Part shown: piece after piece, positions 8,581 through 19,376 of the stretch | How positions within the stretch are numbered: position 1 is the stretch's first letter | Layout: every line of letters starts with the position of its first letter | From: Adhaeribacter swui | Lineage (GTDB): Bacteria > Bacteroidota > Bacteroidia > Cytophagales > Hymenobacteraceae | Direction of reading: 5' to 3' | DNA length: 64,000 nt | Assembly: GCF_014217805.1 (NCBI RefSeq) | Contig: NZ_CP055156.1 | Coordinates: forward strand, 1 to 64,000 | Translations under genes and position numbers: made by a program | Notes under the pieces: model-generated | What the model was told of the DNA's origin: nothing | What the model saw: the letters and a program-made list of their open reading frames with translations, nothing else | Databases searched by the model: none

Positions 8581-8689
8581 GTAACGGATGCCCGTGCCAT
8601 TAATCCGCCGGAAAATTAACTGCTTTAAAGCAAAATTACTTTTATTTCAGGAATTATATTAAGTAAGAGTTATCGGGGCAAATCTAAGG

Positions 8690-9583
8690 TTATTCGGAGG
8701 CAACCGGCCAATGAAACGTGAGCACCGGAATAGCGGCGTGGTTTACCACACTTTCGGCAACGCTCTTGTTAAATAAATGCGCCAGACCGGTTCGGCCGTG
8801 GGTAGGCATTAAAATTAAATCCGGCGGCGAGGTTTTTATAGCCGCCATAATTCCTTCGCTGGCCGAAGCGTTGGATTGCACCAACAACTGCACTTTTTTT
8901 AAATTATTTTCGGTTACAAAAGCCTCCATCCGGGTTCTTTCTTCTGCCGCGGCCGAGGCATTGTCGCTGGTTTGCACGTGTAAAATTTGCAGGTTAGCTC
9001 CAAAAAATTCCTGAACAAAAGCCACGTACGGCATAATTTGTCTTGTTTCCGGCGAAAAATCGGAGGGGAATAGAATATTATTTATTTGTAAAAAATCGTG
9101 TTGCTTTTTAACCGTGAGCACCGGACAAGGGCAATGCCGCACCACCTCTTCGGCATCGGAACCAATTAAAAACTCTTCTAGCCCGCTGGTTTCCTCAGAG
9201 CCGATTACTACCAGATCCATTTGTTCTTCGGTAACTACACTTACCAGTTTGGCAATAATCCGGTCAGCGGTTACTTCCTGTTCTATAATAATTCCGGCGG
9301 CGGTGCCCACTTGTGCTAGTTTCTCCATTTGCTGCTTTGATTGCTCCAGCAATTCGGGCAACATAAAATCGTAATTTTGATACGCTCCCACGGGGTTCAT
9401 ATCCATGCTGGCGTAGGTTGCGCCGTAACCGGCGGTAAGAGGCATTTCTACTACATGCAATAATTTAATTTGTGCCTGACTTTTTTGGGCTAACTGCAAA
9501 GCAACGGCAAAGGCGTGCTGCGATAATTCTGAAAAATCTACGGGAACCAGAATTTTGCGGATACTTAGCGGGATTGTTTTCAT
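8690..9583 (-). CDS. tandem-domain universal stress protein
   Basis: A 297-residue protein made of two UspA domains (about 5-150 and 158-297). Each domain starts with a 'K-ILVPVDFS' or 'NNILFPSDFS' strand and ends with 'CPVLTV' or 'IPVLTF'. The ATP-binding consensus G-x2-G-x9-G-S/T is degenerate in both domains: domain 1 has GSEETSGLEEFLIGS (second Gly changed), and domain 2 has PTHGRTGLAHLFNKS (first and last Gly changed). Nucleotide binding may thus be weak or lost. Cytoplasmic. Such proteins respond to stress, but no partner is visible here. ATG start. Confidence 0.9.
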   Translation of the reverse strand: MKTIPLSIRKILVPVDFSELSQHAFAVALQLAQKSQAQIKLLHVVEMPLTAGYGATYASMDMNPVGAYQNYDFMLPELLEQSKQQMEKLAQVGTAAGIIIEQEVTADRIIAKLVSVVTEEQMDLVVIGSEETSGLEEFLIGSDAEEVVRHCPCPVLTVKKQHDFLQINNILFPSDFSPETRQIMPYVAFVQEFFGANLQILHVQTSDNASAAAEERTRMEAFVTENNLKKVQLLVQSNASASEGIMAAIKTSPPDLILMPTHGRTGLAHLFNKSVAESVVNHAAIPVLTFHWPVASE

Positions 9584-9719
9584 AGTAGGTCGTTTTGGCG
9601 AAAAGTACTTTTATCAGCAAGGTAATTTTAAAAATTTTGACTTTCCGGTAGAAGAAAGCCGATCTTTATTAAACTGCCATACGGTAATTGAACCACTCTG
9701 GGCAACAAATTCCAATAAA

Positions 9720-9754
9720 AAAGAAAAGCCCATCGTTAGAATGGGCTTTTCTTT
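9720..9754 (-). terminator. intrinsic terminator of the GAPDH gene
   Basis: A 14-bp perfect hairpin: arms 9720-9733 and 9741-9754, loop CGTTAGA. The stem carries GCCCAT/ATGGGC and is flanked by A/T runs, 21 bases beyond the GAPDH stop on the minus strand. Confidence 0.9.
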
Positions 9755-9774
9755 AAAAATATTATTGCTGTAAA

Positions 9775-10791
<1,017 letters not shown>

Positions 10792-10915
10792 TTAAGGGGT
10801 TAATAGTAAGGGGCGAATTTATTAATCTATATTTTTAAAACAAATTATTTTATTCTTTAGTTGAATAGATGCCCGAATTAAGTTTTGTTGAAAATATTTA
10901 AATTTTTTCGAAAGT

Positions 10916-10947
10916 TTTGGAAAACTACAAAGCACCTTCTATATTTG
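10916..10947 (+). promoter_or_regulatory. promoter of tRNA-Glu
   Basis: A Bacteroidota-type promoter: TTTG at 10916-10919 as the -33 element, a 20-base spacer, and TATATTTG at 10940-10947 matching the -7 consensus TAnnTTTG. The tRNA begins 46 bases downstream, leaving a short leader. Confidence 0.75.
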
Positions 10948-10992
10948 CACCACCAAAATAATTCAGGCAGTAATTATTCAGGTAGCATATAC

Positions 10993-11064
10993 GGCCCGTT
11001 CGTCTAGGGGTTAGGACATCAGATTTTCATTCTGGTAACAGGGGTTCGATTCCCCTACGGGCTA
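10993..11064 (+). tRNA. tRNA-Glu (anticodon TTC)
   Basis: A 72-base cloverleaf. The acceptor arm GGCCCGT pairs with ACGGGCT (first pair G-T), with discriminator A. The anticodon stem TCAGA/TCTGG closes the loop TTTTCAT, giving anticodon TTC, and the T arm contains GGTTCGATTCC. CCA is not encoded. The anticodon reads GAA/GAG codons, hence glutamate. A promoter lies upstream and a terminator hairpin directly downstream, so it is a single-gene unit. Confidence 0.96.
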
Positions 11065-11066
11065 CT

Positions 11067-11097
11067 AAAAAGGAAGTGTTTTACACTTCCTTTTTTT
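11067..11097 (+). terminator. intrinsic terminator of tRNA-Glu
   Basis: GGAAGTG (11072-11078) pairs with CACTTCC (11084-11090) around a 5-base loop, extended by A/T pairs, followed by a run of seven T. It begins 3 bases after the tRNA. Confidence 0.9.
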
Positions 11098-11335
11098 ATG
11101 TCTTTTTCTTTCGCCAAACACTTCGCCGCACCGTTAAATCATAACACTTTTTTTAGTTCCCCAGAATTTTTGGCTTTTCTGCATGTCATTGATTTTAGGC
11201 TCTGAAAAACTAAACTCACTTATTTTAATTTTATCTATTGTGGCGGCTGAAGCCCATATTTTAAAAAATTCAAGGTTTAAGATCTGTTTAAAATACCCGT
11301 AGGACAATTGGTATATACTTGCTCAGTATTAGCAT
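11098..11335. other. intergenic stretch without recognisable features
   Basis: Between the tRNA terminator and the aconitase terminator. I see no convincing open reading frame, RNA fold or repeat; AT-rich with several homopolymer runs. Confidence 0.5.
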
Positions 11336-11374
11336 AAAAAAAGCTCAGCTATCTTTAACAGATGCTGAGCTTTT
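11336..11374 (-). terminator. intrinsic terminator of the aconitase gene
   Basis: AGCTCAGC (11342-11349) pairs with GCTGAGCT (11364-11371); A-run 11336-11342 gives the U-tract on the minus strand. It lies about 67 bases past the aconitase stop and could also stop plus-strand transcription. Confidence 0.8.
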
Positions 11375-11440
11375 GTATCAAATTGATGTATTTAAGTTAA
11401 CCGGCTTTTTATAAGAAAGTACCGGTTTACTTATAAGCGC

Positions 11441-13729
11441 TTAACCTTGCATAGGGCCGGAAGTAGTTTGTTCCTGCAACCGAATGAGGTTAAGGGCAGA
11501 ACCCGCTTTAAACCAGGCAATCTGGCCTTCGTTGTAGGTATGGTTCACGTCGAAGGTGTGGGTGGTGCCATCGGCGTGGTGCAATACTACCTGCAACGGT
11601 TTGCCCGGAGCAAACTCGGTTAATCCTAAAATATCAAAAGTATCGTCTTCCTGAACCAGGTCGTAATCTTCTTTATTCGCGAAGGTTAAAGCCAGCATAC
11701 CTTGTTTTTTCAGGTTGGTTTCGTGAATACGGGCAAATGATTTTACCAGTACCGCTAACACGCCTAAATGGCGGGGCTCCATAGCCGCGTGTTCCCGGCT
11801 GGAACCTTCGCCATAATTTTCGTCGCCGACTACTACCGAGCCGATACCAGCAGCTTTGTAGGCCCGGGCAACCGCCGGAACTTCGCCGTAGGCGCCGGTA
11901 AGTTGGTTTTTCACGTTATTGGCCTCGCTGTTGTAAGCATTAATAGCCCCGATTAACATGTTATTGGAGATATTATCCAGGTGACCGCGGTATTTTAACC
12001 AAGGACCCGCCATAGAAATATGGTCGGTGGTACATTTACCCTGGGCTTTAATTAATAACCGCAGACCTGTTAAGTTAGTACCAGACCACGGCGCAAAGCC
12101 TTCAAGCAATTGCAAGCGATCCGAATTTGGATCCACGATTACTTCTACGGCACTTGAATCTGCGGCGGGGGCAATATACCCGGCATCTTCCACGGAGAAG
12201 CCTTTTTCGGGGAATTGAATACCGGTGGGCTCATCCAGTTTAACTTGCTCGCCGTTTTTATTGGGTAAGGTATCGGTTAATGGGTTAAACGTTAAATCGC
12301 CGGCAATAGCAAAAGCGGTTACAATTTCGGGCGAAGCCACAAAAGCGTGGGTGTTGGGGTTACCGTCGTTCCGTTTGGCAAAGTTGCGGTTAAACGAAGT
12401 AATAATAGAATTTTTACGTCTTGGGTCGTCGGTATGGCGGGCCCACTGGCCAATACACGGACCGCAAGCGTTTGCCAGAACTACCCCGCCTATTTCGGCA
12501 AAAGTATTTAAAATACCATCGCGCTCAGCGGTGTAACGTACTACTTCCGAACCCGGTGTAATGGTATATTCAGCATTAACGGTAAGGCCTTTATCAATGG
12601 CTTGTTGTGCCAGAGAAGCGGCCCGGGTAAGATCTTCGTAAGACGAGTTGGTACAAGAACCAATTAAACCTACCTCTAATTTAGAAGGCCAGTTGTGCTC
12701 GCGCACGGCAGCGGCAAATTCGGAAATCGGCCAGGCGGCATCCGGCGTAAACGGTCCGTTTACGTGCGGTTCCAAGGTGCTTAAATCAATTTCAATTAAC
12801 TGATCGTAGAAAGATTCGGGGTTAGCGTAAACTTCATCATCGGCGCGCAGGTGCTCGGCAACCTGGTCGGCTAATTCCGCTACATCGGCCCGATCGGTGT
12901 GGATCAGGTACTCGCGCATTTTATCGTCGTAACCAAAAACCGAAGTGGTAGCGCCAATTTCGGCACCCATGTTACAAATGGTAGATTTACCGGAACAAGA
13001 TATGCTGTTGGCGCCTTCGCCGAAATATTCCACAATAGCTCCGGTACCGCCTTTAACGGTAAGAATACCGGCTACTTTTAAAATTACGTCTTTCGGAGCA
13101 GTCCAGCCGCTCATTTTACCGGTAAGTTTTACACCAATTACTTTCGGAAACTTTAACTCCCAGGCCATACCGGCCATTACATCTACCGCATCGGCACCAC
13201 CAACACCAATGGCAATCATACCAACACCACCCGCATTCGGCGTGTGCGAGTCGGTACCAATCATCATCCCACCCGGAAAGGCATAGTTTTCTTGCACTAC
13301 CGTGTGAATAATACCGGCACCGGGTTTCCAGAAGCCAATACCGTATTTATTAGAAACAGAAGCCAGGAAATCATAAACTTCTTTGTTTTCGGCGTAAGCT
13401 TCAGATAAATCCTGATTTGCCCCTACCCGAGCCTGAATTAAGTGATCGCAGTGTACGGAAGAAGGAACGGCAACTTTAGGTTTGCCTGCTTGCATAAATT
13501 GCAGCAATGCCATCTGGGCGGTGGCATCTTGCATAGCTACCCGGTCCGGGGCAAAATCTACGTACGATTTGCCACGCTCGTAGGCTTGGGTAGCCGAGCC
13601 ATTATATAAGTGTGCGTATAATATTTTTTCTGTTTGGGTCAACGGACGGCCCACTGCCTGGCGGGCAGCAGCTATCTTTTCCCCTAATCCGGCATAAACT
13701 GCCTTAATCATATCAATATCAAATGCCAT
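11441..13729 (-). CDS. acn: aconitate hydratase, mitochondrial-type
   Basis: A 762-residue TCA-cycle enzyme interconverting citrate and isocitrate through cis-aconitate. The three [4Fe-4S] cysteine ligands are present: Cys359 in [11 protein letters not shown] and Cys422/Cys425 in ACGPCIGQW, at nearly the same positions as in mitochondrial aconitase. Other family blocks are visible ([21 protein letters not shown], the C-terminal swivel domain with [22 protein letters not shown]). The length and motifs favour the mitochondrial-like branch over AcnB. A TATATTTG promoter box lies about 80 bases upstream and a terminator hairpin downstream, so it is a single-gene transcript. Together with the sdh operon it indicates a working oxidative or branched TCA cycle. 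Confidence 0.96.
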   Translation of the reverse strand: MAFDIDMIKAVYAGLGEKIAAARQAVGRPLTQTEKILYAHLYNGSATQAYERGKSYVDFAPDRVAMQDATAQMALLQFMQAGKPKVAVPSSVHCDHLIQARVGANQDLSEAYAENKEVYDFLASVSNKYGIGFWKPGAGIIHTVVQENYAFPGGMMIGTDSHTPNAGGVGMIAIGVGGADAVDVMAGMAWELKFPKVIGVKLTGKMSGWTAPKDVILKVAGILTVKGGTGAIVEYFGEGANSISCSGKSTICNMGAEIGATTSVFGYDDKMREYLIHTDRADVAELADQVAEHLRADDEVYANPESFYDQLIEIDLSTLEPHVNGPFTPDAAWPISEFAAAVREHNWPSKLEVGLIGSCTNSSYEDLTRAASLAQQAIDKGLTVNAEYTITPGSEVVRYTAERDGILNTFAEIGGVVLANACGPCIGQWARHTDDPRRKNSIITSFNRNFAKRNDGNPNTHAFVASPEIVTAFAIAGDLTFNPLTDTLPNKNGEQVKLDEPTGIQFPEKGFSVEDAGYIAPAADSSAVEVIVDPNSDRLQLLEGFAPWSGTNLTGLRLLIKAQGKCTTDHISMAGPWLKYRGHLDNISNNMLIGAINAYNSEANNVKNQLTGAYGEVPAVARAYKAAGIGSVVVGDENYGEGSSREHAAMEPRHLGVLAVLVKSFARIHETNLKKQGMLALTFANKEDYDLVQEDDTFDILGLTEFAPGKPLQVVLHHADGTTHTFDVNHTYNEGQIAWFKAGSALNLIRLQEQTTSGPMQG

Positions 13730-13808
13730 AGTATTGGTTGTTGATGTGAAAATTTAAATAATTAACGTGGCCAAAACTGCTTCTGACCCCTCGTAAGTCC
13801 AATTTGCG

Positions 13809-13816
13809 CAAATATA
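13809..13816 (-). promoter_or_regulatory. -7 promoter box of the aconitase gene
   Basis: On the minus strand the sequence reads TATATTTG, a perfect TAnnTTTG box, about 80 bases before the aconitase ATG. A clear -33 TTG is not seen. Confidence 0.55.
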
Positions 13817-14295
13817 TATAACCCCCAATAAAAGTGCTATTTCCGCGGGAGCTATTTTATAATTTATATTAATAACAAATAAGTGAGCAAATTTACTTCA
13901 TAAATTTTAGCGCTAATTTAAAATTTACTAACGCTATTCCTCTTTAGACGGTTAAACCTTACCAATCGTTACCCTTCTTTCCTAACAGAAGCTACAATCC
14001 GTAGAAATTTTTATAAACAGGCATTAAGTGCGAGTAAAGCAGGCGGTGTTTTGGTTATATTTTTAAAATTTTAAAATTCCGGACGCTCCGGCAACCAACA
14101 CGCTACTTAGTAACTGGCAGTACTAAAACCAGCTACCACCCTGGATGGTTATTAACCCAGAAACGCACAAAATTTTAAAAATTTTGATTTTTCAGCTATT
14201 GAATCAATTAGCTTTTATTTGATTTAAACGTATTTAAACCAGTACTTAATTCTATTAATTTAGTAGACATAACTAAAAACTGTTGGTTTCTTCTG
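13817..14295. other. long AT-rich intergenic region
   Basis: About 480 bases between divergent aconitase and thioredoxin-like lipoprotein genes. It contains two AT palindromic cores (near 14060 and 14170) and a small CCGGA/TCCGG hairpin near 14086. No open reading frame with coding character was found. Confidence 0.5.
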
Positions 14296-14303
14296 TATTT
14301 TTG
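14296..14303 (+). promoter_or_regulatory. -7 promoter box of the TlpA-like gene
   Basis: TATTTTTG matches TAnnTTTG and lies 47 bases upstream of the ATG at 14351. No -33 TTG at the normal spacing. Confidence 0.5.
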
Positions 14304-14350
14304 CGCCCGGCACATAGGAGCCGGTTTTACGTGTTACTCTATTTTTTTTT

Positions 14351-15604
14351 ATGAAACTATTTCCTTTATCCATAACCCTCCGGAATGTTTTACTCGCGGC
14401 TATTTTGTTAATGGCCTTGAGTTGCCAACAAGCGCCAAAGGAATTAAAACCTGGCATGTGGCGAGCGGTGCTTACCGTATCTAACCAGGAACTGCCCTTT
14501 TTAATGCAGGTTGATAAGCAGGAAAACGGGAAAACGGTAGCGTATCTGATTAACGGCGAAGAAAAAATATTACTCGACGAAATTACCGTTACCGGCGACT
14601 CGGTTACCATACCCCTGCATATTTTTGACGCCGACATCCAAGCCCAAATCAACGACCAGCAAGACGGCCTCACAGGCAAATGGGTCCGGTATCGTTTAGA
14701 CCAACCTTACGAAGTAGCGTTTACCGCCGAATTAGGTAAGGATTACCGGTTCTCCGAAAAACCGAAAGCTGCCAGTTATGATTATACCGGCAAGTGGGAC
14801 GTAATTTTTAAAAATGAGGATGGCTCCGAAGACAAAGCCATTGGGGTGTTTGAGCAGCAAGGCAACAGATTAAAAGGTACTTTCTTAAGCACTACCGGCG
14901 ACTACCGTTACCTGGCCGGCGAAGTAAACGCCGATGAGTTACGCCTTTCTACTTTTGATGGCTCGCACGCGTATTTGTTTAAAGCCAAACCCGACGGCAC
15001 CGATAAAATAAAAGGCGATTTTTGGGCAGGAAAATCAAGTTATATTACCTGGACCGGCGTACGAAACCCCAATGCCGAGCTGCCTTCGGCGGACACCTTA
15101 ACTTATTTAAAAAAAGGCTATACCAAGCTTAGTTTTTCCTTCCCGGATTTAAACGGCCAGAAAGTATCGCTTAACGACGAGAAATACCGCAACAAGGTAG
15201 TAGTGGTGCAATTATTAGGTTCGTGGTGCCCCAACTGCATGGATGAAACCAAATTTCTGGCTCCTTTCTACGAACAAAATAAAAACCGGGGCATCGAAAT
15301 AATTGGCCTGGCTTACGAGCAAAGTCCGGAATTTGAACAAGCCAAACCTCGTGTAGAACGTATGCGCGACCGCTTGCAGGTAGGTTACGATTTACTGATT
15401 GCCGGCTCCCGCGACAAAGAAGAAGCCGCTAAAACCTTGCCCATGCTCAATCATGTATTAGGCTTCCCAACAACGATTTTCATCGATAAAAAAGGCGACG
15501 TTCGGAAAATTCATACCGGCTTTTCGGGCCCGGGCACCGGCAAATACTATGACGAATTTGTGCAGGATTTTAACCAAACCATTGATAAACTAGTAAAAGA
15601 ATAA
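14351..15604 (+). CDS. TlpA-family thiol-disulfide lipoprotein
   Basis: A 417-residue lipoprotein: a signal peptide ending in the lipobox LLMALSC with acylated Cys25, then about 230 residues of beta-rich sequence, possibly a substrate- or partner-binding region, and a C-terminal thioredoxin-fold domain from about 262. The active site is WCPNC (Cys293 and Cys296) followed by the Pro-containing FPTTIFIDKKG segment. It most likely reduces or exchanges disulfides in periplasmic proteins, as TlpA/ResA relatives do; the specific client is unknown. An ATG start directly follows a T-run. A terminator hairpin follows at 15641. It is monocistronic. Confidence 0.88.
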   Translation: MKLFPLSITLRNVLLAAILLMALSCQQAPKELKPGMWRAVLTVSNQELPFLMQVDKQENGKTVAYLINGEEKILLDEITVTGDSVTIPLHIFDADIQAQINDQQDGLTGKWVRYRLDQPYEVAFTAELGKDYRFSEKPKAASYDYTGKWDVIFKNEDGSEDKAIGVFEQQGNRLKGTFLSTTGDYRYLAGEVNADELRLSTFDGSHAYLFKAKPDGTDKIKGDFWAGKSSYITWTGVRNPNAELPSADTLTYLKKGYTKLSFSFPDLNGQKVSLNDEKYRNKVVVVQLLGSWCPNCMDETKFLAPFYEQNKNRGIEIIGLAYEQSPEFEQAKPRVERMRDRLQVGYDLLIAGSRDKEEAAKTLPMLNHVLGFPTTIFIDKKGDVRKIHTGFSGPGTGKYYDEFVQDFNQTIDKLVKE

Positions 15605-15640
15605 ATTTTAAAAAATTATAATTTTTGGTATAACAATTTA

Positions 15641-15670
15641 AAAAGCCAGCCATTTGCGGTTGGCTTTTTT
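15641..15670 (+). terminator. intrinsic terminator of the TlpA-like gene
   Basis: AAAAGCCAGCC pairs with GGTTGGCTTTT (one G-T pair) around a 6-base loop, followed by a T-run; 36 bases past the stop. Confidence 0.9.
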
Positions 15671-15839
15671 AAATTTATTAAGTTCCGGTAGAGCCATTAT
15701 GGGTTTGGCCGTGGCTCTAATTTCTTATTTGATGATTAAAAAGATAAATTTTAAAAAATGTGATTTGGCCGCATTTACAAGAAGCGCACATAATGCGTAA
15801 ATCCTCATAAATTTACTTCTATTTTAAACCGTACGCTGT

Positions 15840-16928
15840 TTGACCTCACCCGCTGCCGACTCTTTAATTAAAAACAAATATTTTCCGGCACTTACCGGTC
15901 TGCGGGCTTTGGCGGCTTATCTGGTTTTTTTCCATCATGCGTTTCCGGCCAATACTAGCTCGGTATACTGGAACCAAATGGTTTTTGCCGGCCAATCCGG
16001 GGTAACCATTTTTTTTGTTTTGAGTGGCTTTTTAATTTCTTACAAATACAATCCGGTTTCGGGCCGCATCGATTATAAAAATTACCTGCTAAAACGCTTT
16101 GCCCGCATTTATCCGCTGTATATGCTATTAACCGTGCTTATTTTGGTATGGCAAAACGATGCCAACTCCCGGCATTGGTTTTTAAACTTAACTTTGTTAA
16201 AAGGCTTTTTTGATGCGTACAAATTTACGGGCATTGGGCCGGGTTGGTCTTTAACGGTAGAAGCTTGTTTTTACTTGCTGGCTCCCCTACTTTTTAGCCT
16301 GTTCCGCCTGAACGGTTTAGTTACTTTACTTATTCTTATATTAAGTGGCGGCACGCTGGTGGTTTTGGCGAAAGCTTATTACGCTACCATTTTTTTTAAC
16401 TCTTTAAGTTTCATGCTGGGTTATACCTTTTTTGGCCGTTGTTTCGAGTTTTATTGCGGCTATTTGGTAGCCCAGTATTACCGGCAGGCTAGCGTTTTAT
16501 CGCAAAATAAATTATTTACAATAATGGGCTTGTTGCTTACGCTAGCGGGCATTGGTTTGGTAGGCTTCACCAGCAACATCGTTTGGTTCACCGAAGAATC
16601 GTATGCAGTTAAGTGGAGCACCGCCATCAATAATTTTTGCTTGCCAGTAGCCATTGGTATTTTACTCTATGGTTTAATAACCGAAAATACTCTTTTTGCC
16701 AGAATATTAGCTACTAAACCGGCCCAGGTACTTGGTAAAAGCTCCTACGCGTTCTTTCTAATTCACAGCGGTTTAATTTACGAGTTCTTCTATTTTCACC
16801 TTTCTACCAGCCGCTTCCTTATTTTTCTGGCGCTTAATGGCTTGGCTATTATTTTATATTACACCCTGGAAAAGCCGCTTTATACCCAGATTACCCGCAG
16901 TAAGACCTATAGTGAGCCTGATTTATAA
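15840..16928 (+). CDS. acyltransferase family 3 membrane protein (OafA/YrhL-like)
   Basis: A 362-residue integral membrane protein with about ten hydrophobic segments. The N-terminal FPALTGLRALAAYLVFFHHA carries the conserved R and H of acyltransferase-3 proteins, followed by FVLSGFLISYKY and the cytoplasmic 'KR-ARIYPLY' motif. These enzymes transfer acyl groups (often acetyl) to cell-surface sugars such as O-antigen. The reading frame opens at a stop 15 bases upstream with no ATG before residue 50, so the TTG at 15840 is the probable start. It converges with the polyprenyl synthase gene, the two stops being only 3 bases apart with no terminator between. Confidence 0.88.
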   Translation: MTSPAADSLIKNKYFPALTGLRALAAYLVFFHHAFPANTSSVYWNQMVFAGQSGVTIFFVLSGFLISYKYNPVSGRIDYKNYLLKRFARIYPLYMLLTVLILVWQNDANSRHWFLNLTLLKGFFDAYKFTGIGPGWSLTVEACFYLLAPLLFSLFRLNGLVTLLILILSGGTLVVLAKAYYATIFFNSLSFMLGYTFFGRCFEFYCGYLVAQYYRQASVLSQNKLFTIMGLLLTLAGIGLVGFTSNIVWFTEESYAVKWSTAINNFCLPVAIGILLYGLITENTLFARILATKPAQVLGKSSYAFFLIHSGLIYEFFYFHLSTSRFLIFLALNGLAIILYYTLEKPLYTQITRSKTYSEPDL

Positions 16929-16931
16929 AAT

Positions 16932-17909
16932 TTACTTATTCCGCTCGATCGTAAACCGGATTAATTGCTCGAGCGAAGTACGGGAAGGAGAAGGCTCGAA
17001 GGTGTGCAGGATTTCCAGGGCTTCGTTGGCAAATTGGTTCATGCGGGTGATGGCGTAATCTAAGCCGCCAGAGCTTTTCACAAAATCAATTACTTTGGTT
17101 ACCACCTGGCTTTTGCCGTTGTTGTTTTTAACGTTGTAAATCATTTGCCGTTTCGTAAGCCAGCTAGCTTGCTGTAAAGCGTAAATCAGCGGCAAAGTCA
17201 TTTTTTTCTCTTTAATGTCAATGCCAACGGGTTTGCCAATTTCGGCGGTGCCATAATCAAACAAGTCGTCTTTAATCTGAAAAGCGATGCCTACTTTTTC
17301 GCCAAAAAGCCGGGCTTTCTCGATGCTCGCTTGGTCGGCCCCGGAAGAAGCGGCCCCTACGGCGCAGCAAGAAGCAATAAGTGAAGCGGTTTTTTGCCGG
17401 ATAATATCAAAATAAATTTCTTCGGTAATGTCCAGGCGGCGGGCCTTTTCGATTTGCAGCAGTTCGCCTTCGCTCATTTCGCGTACCGCATTCGATACAA
17501 TCTTCAGCAAATCAAAATCGTTGTGTTGCAGCGAGAGCAATAACCCTTTAGATAACAGGTAGTCGCCCACCAGAACGGCAATTTTGTTTTTCCAGAGCGC
17601 ATTTACCGAAAAAAAGCCGCGTCGGTAATTGGCATCGTCTACCACATCGTCGTGCACCAGGGTGGCCGTATGCAGCAATTCAATAAGAGCAGCGCCGCGG
17701 TAAGTAGCATCCGAAATGCCGTTGGAAAACAAATTAGCCGAAAAGAAAACGAACATGGGCCGCATTTGCTTGCCTTTCCGTTTTACAATGTAGCTCATGA
17801 TTTTATCGAGCAACAACACTTTAGAACGCATCGACTGGCGAAATTTAGTTTCAAACTCGCGCATTTCCTGGGCGATGGGGGCTTGTATCTCGTCTAAAGT
17901 TATCTTCAT
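16932..17909 (-). CDS. long-chain polyprenyl diphosphate synthase
   Basis: A 325-residue trans-prenyltransferase. The first Asp-rich motif DDVVD lies at 87-91 (within LVHDDVVDDANYRRG) and the second, DDLFD, at 214-218 (IKDDLFDYG). The residues four and five places before the first motif are small (Ala82, Thr83), which in this family permits long products. It probably elongates farnesyl or geranylgeranyl diphosphate to the side chain of menaquinone, consistent with the menaquinone-linked respiratory operon at 24489. Soluble, ATG start. The product length cannot be set from sequence alone. Confidence 0.92.
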   Translation of the reverse strand: MKITLDEIQAPIAQEMREFETKFRQSMRSKVLLLDKIMSYIVKRKGKQMRPMFVFFSANLFSNGISDATYRGAALIELLHTATLVHDDVVDDANYRRGFFSVNALWKNKIAVLVGDYLLSKGLLLSLQHNDFDLLKIVSNAVREMSEGELLQIEKARRLDITEEIYFDIIRQKTASLIASCCAVGAASSGADQASIEKARLFGEKVGIAFQIKDDLFDYGTAEIGKPVGIDIKEKKMTLPLIYALQQASWLTKRQMIYNVKNNNGKSQVVTKVIDFVKSSGGLDYAITRMNQFANEALEILHTFEPSPSRTSLEQLIRFTIERNK

Positions 17910-18340
17910 TTCGCGGGCAGCACAATATTACAATGACGGCGGAATGAATCCAAGTAATCGGATGGCAAAATATTAACACACCCGGTACTTGCCCCGGGGT
18001 AAGCCGTTTTCTAAAAGGCTTTTGTAATTTTTTAAATTTTTAAATTTTACTTTTAGCCGGGCACCCAGTTGCTTCTCAAAATCACATATTTGCTAAGCAA
18101 CTTTTACGTGCTTAAGTGAACAGCGCAAACTAATTAAACTTTATCGGGCACATTAGATTCGCTTAATTTTTAAAATTTGCTACGTTTTACAAAGCTTTTA
18201 GTATAACCTACAACCGCTGTTGGTAGCATGCCTGGCAAGAAATAACTAATTTGCTGATTAAGTTACTGCCCTGTTAACAATAACAGAAAACTTAAAAAAT
18301 TGGAGAATCTTACTTTAAATACATTTCACCGATACATTTT
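17910..18340. other. intergenic region between divergent genes
   Basis: About 430 bases between the polyprenyl synthase and the hydrolase. It contains AT palindromic cores near 18028 and 18168 and otherwise no clear coding frame, RNA fold or promoter match that I trust. Confidence 0.5.
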
Positions 18341-19183
18341 ATGCAGAAAATAGGTTTTGAATTAACCCCGAAACACGGCCGGGCTTTTGGCGCAGATGCC
18401 CGCTTTATAAAAAATCAGCAAGCGAAACCCGTTGTTATTTTTGTGCATGGCTTTAAAGGTTTTAAAGATTGGGGGCATTTTAATTTACTGGCCGATTATT
18501 TTGCCAATCAAGGTTTTGTATTTATAAAATTAAACTTATCGCACAACGGCACTACGCTTAACGGCGAAGATTTAACGGACATGGAAGCCTTTGGCCGGAA
18601 TAACTTTTCGATTGAGCTGGACGATTTAGGTATTTTAATAGATTACTTATTTCATTCGCCGGCTGCGTTGCCGCAAGATGAAATGGACTTGAATAAACTG
18701 TACCTGATTGGGCATAGCCGGGGCGGCGGGCTGGTAATTTTAAAAACGGCCGAAGAACCGCGCATTAAGGCGGTAGCGGGTTGGGCACCCGTGAGTGATA
18801 TGACCATGCGCTGGCCCGAGCAGCTCATAACCGACTGGCAAAAAAACGGGGTACACTACATTTATAATTCCCGCATTAACCAGCAAATGCCGCTTTATTA
18901 CCAATTAGTTGAAGATTTCCGGGCGAACCAGGCCCGCCTGGATATACCCAGCGTGGTAGCCCGTTTACAGCAACCCTTGTTAATTTTGCACGCCGAAGAT
19001 GACGAAACTTTGCCGGTAAGCATGGCCTACGAATTAAAAGCCAATCAACCCAAAGCCGAGGTCGTTATTTTACCGGAAGGTGGCCATACTTTCGGGGGCA
19101 AACATCCTTACCCGGAGCTAACTTTACCCGCCAGCACGCAATTTGTGGCCGATCAAACCATTGCTTTTTTCCGGAAACACTAA
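18341..19183 (+). CDS. alpha/beta hydrolase (dienelactone hydrolase-like)
   Basis: A 280-residue soluble alpha/beta-hydrolase. The oxyanion-hole strand VVIFVHGFKGFKDWG is at 31-45 and the nucleophile elbow GHSRGGG at 124-130 with Ser126. The likely acid is the Asp in LHAEDDETLP near 226, and the catalytic His is in EGGHTFGG near 249. The order and spacing fit the dienelactone-hydrolase/prolyl-oligopeptidase-like branch. The substrate is unknown, probably an ester. No signal peptide, so cytoplasmic. ATG start; about 190 bases precede folK on the same strand, enough for a separate promoter. Confidence 0.85.
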   Translation: MQKIGFELTPKHGRAFGADARFIKNQQAKPVVIFVHGFKGFKDWGHFNLLADYFANQGFVFIKLNLSHNGTTLNGEDLTDMEAFGRNNFSIELDDLGILIDYLFHSPAALPQDEMDLNKLYLIGHSRGGGLVILKTAEEPRIKAVAGWAPVSDMTMRWPEQLITDWQKNGVHYIYNSRINQQMPLYYQLVEDFRANQARLDIPSVVARLQQPLLILHAEDDETLPVSMAYELKANQPKAEVVILPEGGHTFGGKHPYPELTLPASTQFVADQTIAFFRKH

Positions 19184-19376
19184 GCTAGCTCCTTGCACCG
19201 ATTGGTGCTTTACTCGAGATTTAAAGTACTAAAATAGAATGCCCGGGTGCTCGTTATAGAAAGGTTAATCTGGCAGAATTTTTAAATTTTGGTCTGTATT
19301 CACCTTTATAAAAAATAAAAATTTTTAAAATTTATGCAATCTGTGGTTTGTTGGCCGTGGAGTTTGAATGTAAAAT

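Noticed and set aside
13817-14295. Possible small gene between acn and the TlpA-like gene
   Set aside because: All frames are short or overlap the TlpA-like gene antisense; AT-rich spacer only.
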